Positions 62,239 to 64,000 of a stretch of DNA of 64,000 nucleotides are shown here, piece after piece (positions within the stretch are counted from its first letter, which is position 1; every line of letters starts with the position of its first letter). The notes beneath the pieces were generated by a model that saw only the letters and a program-made list of their open reading frames with translations, did not search any database and had not been told where the DNA came from. The position numbers were made by a program, and so were the translations under genes. Source of the stretch: an uncultured Clostridia bacterium (GTDB lineage: Bacteria; Bacillota; Clostridia; TANB77; CAG-465); NCBI GenBank assembly GCA_934132895.1, contig CAKPAG010000004.1, forward strand, positions 48,991 through 112,990, given 5' to 3'.

Positions 62239-63897
62239 ATGATTAAAGAATTAAAAAGATGTATGATTATTGTTTTGCTTTTTTTAGTGGTATTAGGACT
62301 TTTTTATACAACTAAAGCAAATCAATCTAAAATAAATAGCAAAGAATCCAATTTGGTTGTGTTTGGGGATAACGTGGATCCAAAAAACAAGCCATTTGTT
62401 GAAAATAACGGTATATATATTTCTACTGATACTATAGGAAAATTAATAGATGAGAATATATATTATGATAAAGTTGCAACTAAGGTTATAGTTACAACAG
62501 ATACACAAGTTTTGAAAATGAAAATAGACGAAAAGAAAATGTCTAAAAATATGGAATATGTAGATATTGAAAATCCAGCAAAATCTGTAGATGGACAACC
62601 TTATGTAGATATCAATATTTTAAAAGATGTATACAATATAAAAGTAGAGTATAATAGTGATACTAATACAATTTCTATTGATAAAAAAGATACTTCTGAC
62701 TTAAAAGTAAAATATAACAGAGTAAATGTATATAGTGATATTTCTACAAAGTCAGCAGTTATTTCAAATCTTAACACTTCAAATACTTTAACTGTATACG
62801 TAGATAGTTTAAAACATAATAGATGGTATAAAGTAAAAACTGATTCTGGAATTATTGGGTATGTTTCTAAAAATAATGTAGATGTATTAAATAATGAAGA
62901 AAAATCACCCGAAAATAATGCTACAAATAATCAAGAGCAAAATAATGAAACTTTAGCAACTGATAAGTTAATAATGTCTTGGCAATATGGAAGTGATTTG
63001 GATGTACTTGGAAAATCAAAAATAGATGGGGTATCAGTTATTTCACCTACATGGTATGAACTTAAAAATTCGAGTGGAGATATATCTTCAAAATATACCA
63101 GTGCATATTATACACAAGCTAAATCACTTGGATATCAAATTTGGCCTATTGTTACAAATGGAATAGATTCAACAAGTTATACTGCAGGAGATACATCAGC
63201 TATGTTAAATAGCGAATATAACAGAGAAAACTTTATAAAAAATCTATTAAAAGAAGCTAAAGAAGATAAAGTTGATGGAATAAATATTGATTTTGAGGCA
63301 ATGAAAACAGAAGATAGAGATGTATATACACAGTTTATACGTGAACTTGTACCAATATTTAGAGAGAACAATATAAAAGTATCAGTAGATATGTATTTTG
63401 TGGTATACATTGATAGAAAAGGAGTTGGAGCTGCAGCAGACTATGTAGTGCTTATGGGATATGATCAAAGAGGCGCTTGGTCTAATGAAGCAGGCTCTAT
63501 AGCTGAAGTATCATGGGTAGAAAAAAATATAGAATCTTTAATAAATGATTCAAAGATTCCATCAAATAAAATCATTTTAGGAGTACCATTTTATACAAGA
63601 CTATGGATATTAAAAGATGGAGAAAGTAAGTCAACTACTAAAGTATACACTATGAAAAATTGTCAAGAATTTTTATCTAAATATAAAGTAACTCCAGTAT
63701 ATGATGAAAATGCAGGACAAAATTACGTAGAATATAAAGAGGGGACACTTACATATAAATTGTGGATAGAAGATGCCACTTCTATAAAAAGGAGAACAGA
63801 AACCGTTAAAAAATATAATTTAGCAGGTATTACAACTTGGAGAAAAGGTTTTGAAACGAGTGATGTTTGGAAAACAATTAATGAAAATTTAAAGTAA
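62239..63897 (+). CDS. GH18 (SpoYaaH-like) protein with copper-amine-oxidase-like and SH3 domains
   Basis: The 552-residue protein has an N-terminal membrane anchor (MIIVLLFLVVLGLFY), a copper-amine-oxidase-like N1 domain (NNGIYISTDTIGKLIDENI), a bacterial SH3 segment (RVNVYSDISTKS...GYVSKNN) and a GH18 barrel with the catalytic VDGINIDFEAM. Such SpoYaaH-type proteins act on cortex or wall glycans. Between VSVD and YIDRKG the chain appears about ten residues shorter than I expect for the family. The start follows AAGGTGG. Confidence 0.85.
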   Translation: MIKELKRCMIIVLLFLVVLGLFYTTKANQSKINSKESNLVVFGDNVDPKNKPFVENNGIYISTDTIGKLIDENIYYDKVATKVIVTTDTQVLKMKIDEKKMSKNMEYVDIENPAKSVDGQPYVDINILKDVYNIKVEYNSDTNTISIDKKDTSDLKVKYNRVNVYSDISTKSAVISNLNTSNTLTVYVDSLKHNRWYKVKTDSGIIGYVSKNNVDVLNNEEKSPENNATNNQEQNNETLATDKLIMSWQYGSDLDVLGKSKIDGVSVISPTWYELKNSSGDISSKYTSAYYTQAKSLGYQIWPIVTNGIDSTSYTAGDTSAMLNSEYNRENFIKNLLKEAKEDKVDGINIDFEAMKTEDRDVYTQFIRELVPIFRENNIKVSVDMYFVVYIDRKGVGAAADYVVLMGYDQRGAWSNEAGSIAEVSWVEKNIESLINDSKIPSNKIILGVPFYTRLWILKDGESKSTTKVYTMKNCQEFLSKYKVTPVYDENAGQNYVEYKEGTLTYKLWIEDATSIKRRTETVKKYNLAGITTWRKGFETSDVWKTINENLK

Positions 63898-64000
63898 AAT
63901 AATAAAGAGTAGTTCATGTTAAATATGGTTCTAAGTCAATAGTTGGGGTGGAAATTTCAAAAATTACTTAGAAACTATAGCAAAAGGGTGAACTTAAGAG
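63898..64000. other. Right edge, no feature seen
   Basis: About 100 AT-rich bases after the GH18 stop show no gene start or hairpin that I can support. Confidence 0.5.

Noticed and set aside
1..64000. tRNA or rRNA genes
   Set aside because: I found no cloverleaf-like or rRNA-like sequence by reading; a tRNA search programme would settle it.

Overview
The window comes from a very AT-rich, endospore-forming, anaerobic Firmicute of the Clostridia type. The evidence is spoVAC/spoVAD/spoVAE, spoIIP, an uninterrupted pro-sigK, CotF-type coat proteins, a SpoYaaH-like GH18 protein, and pyruvate formate-lyase with its activase. Codons end mostly in A or T, Shine-Dalgarno sites are strong (AGGAGG), and most promoters are TTGNNN-17-TATAAT. 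Sortase-anchored InlB-repeat proteins suggest a host- or gut-associated lineage. I cannot name the species.

Layout. 0-3 kb: spore coat and spoVA genes on the minus strand. 3-6 kb: two sortase substrates. 6-11 kb: a DivIVA-domain protein, spoIIP and topA. 11-12 kb: a paralogous pair of unknown genes. 12-16 kb: an MFS transporter with a copper chaperone and a CopA ATPase, then sigK. 16-22 kb: a beta-helix surface protein, hflX, a HEAT-like protein and two half-size TSUP transporters. 22-28 kb: pflB, a possible small RNA, an IS30 remnant, membrane proteins, a DnaJ-domain protein and pflA. 28-33 kb: a pilin-anchored protein whose C-terminus looks like a diversity-generating-retroelement (DGR) target, then a VirB2-like pilin, a TadZ/MinD-like ATPase and a GAF/degenerate GGDEF protein. 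33-39 kb: ireB-ruvX-DUF1292, a GNAT, a ribbon-helix-helix protein, a YnbB-like lyase, a BaiN/HI0933 flavoprotein and HtrA. 39-42 kb: NADAR-like and membrane proteins. 42-50 kb: glycolytic genes gap-pgk-tpi-gpmI-eno with two unknown genes inserted. 50-55 kb: a probable spore-surface cluster of a collagen-like protein, prealbumin-fold proteins and a WxL-like adhesin. 55-64 kb: tdk, two SLH/Big2 proteins (one with foreign codon use), a membrane protein with a papain-like domain, and the GH18 protein.

The most unusual signal is recurrent +1 frameshifting at in-frame CGG codons. In five places (topA; twice in the BaiN-like flavoprotein; the WxL adhesin; the DUF308/papain-like protein) the frame is restored by skipping exactly one C, placed at a codon boundary directly before a glycine codon: C|GGA or C|GGT. 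All five lie on the coding strand, including one minus-strand gene, and each rejoins conserved sequence: the topoisomerase C-terminus, the Rossmann GxGxxG, the flavoprotein C-terminal motif, a WxL domain and a catalytic-type Cys. A sixth site in a TSUP gene is compatible. Five other in-frame CGG codons read as ordinary triplets. This suggests CGG is a hungry or unassigned codon at which ribosomes slip to Gly, or that a tRNA reads CGGN as Gly. Systematic sequence error must be excluded.
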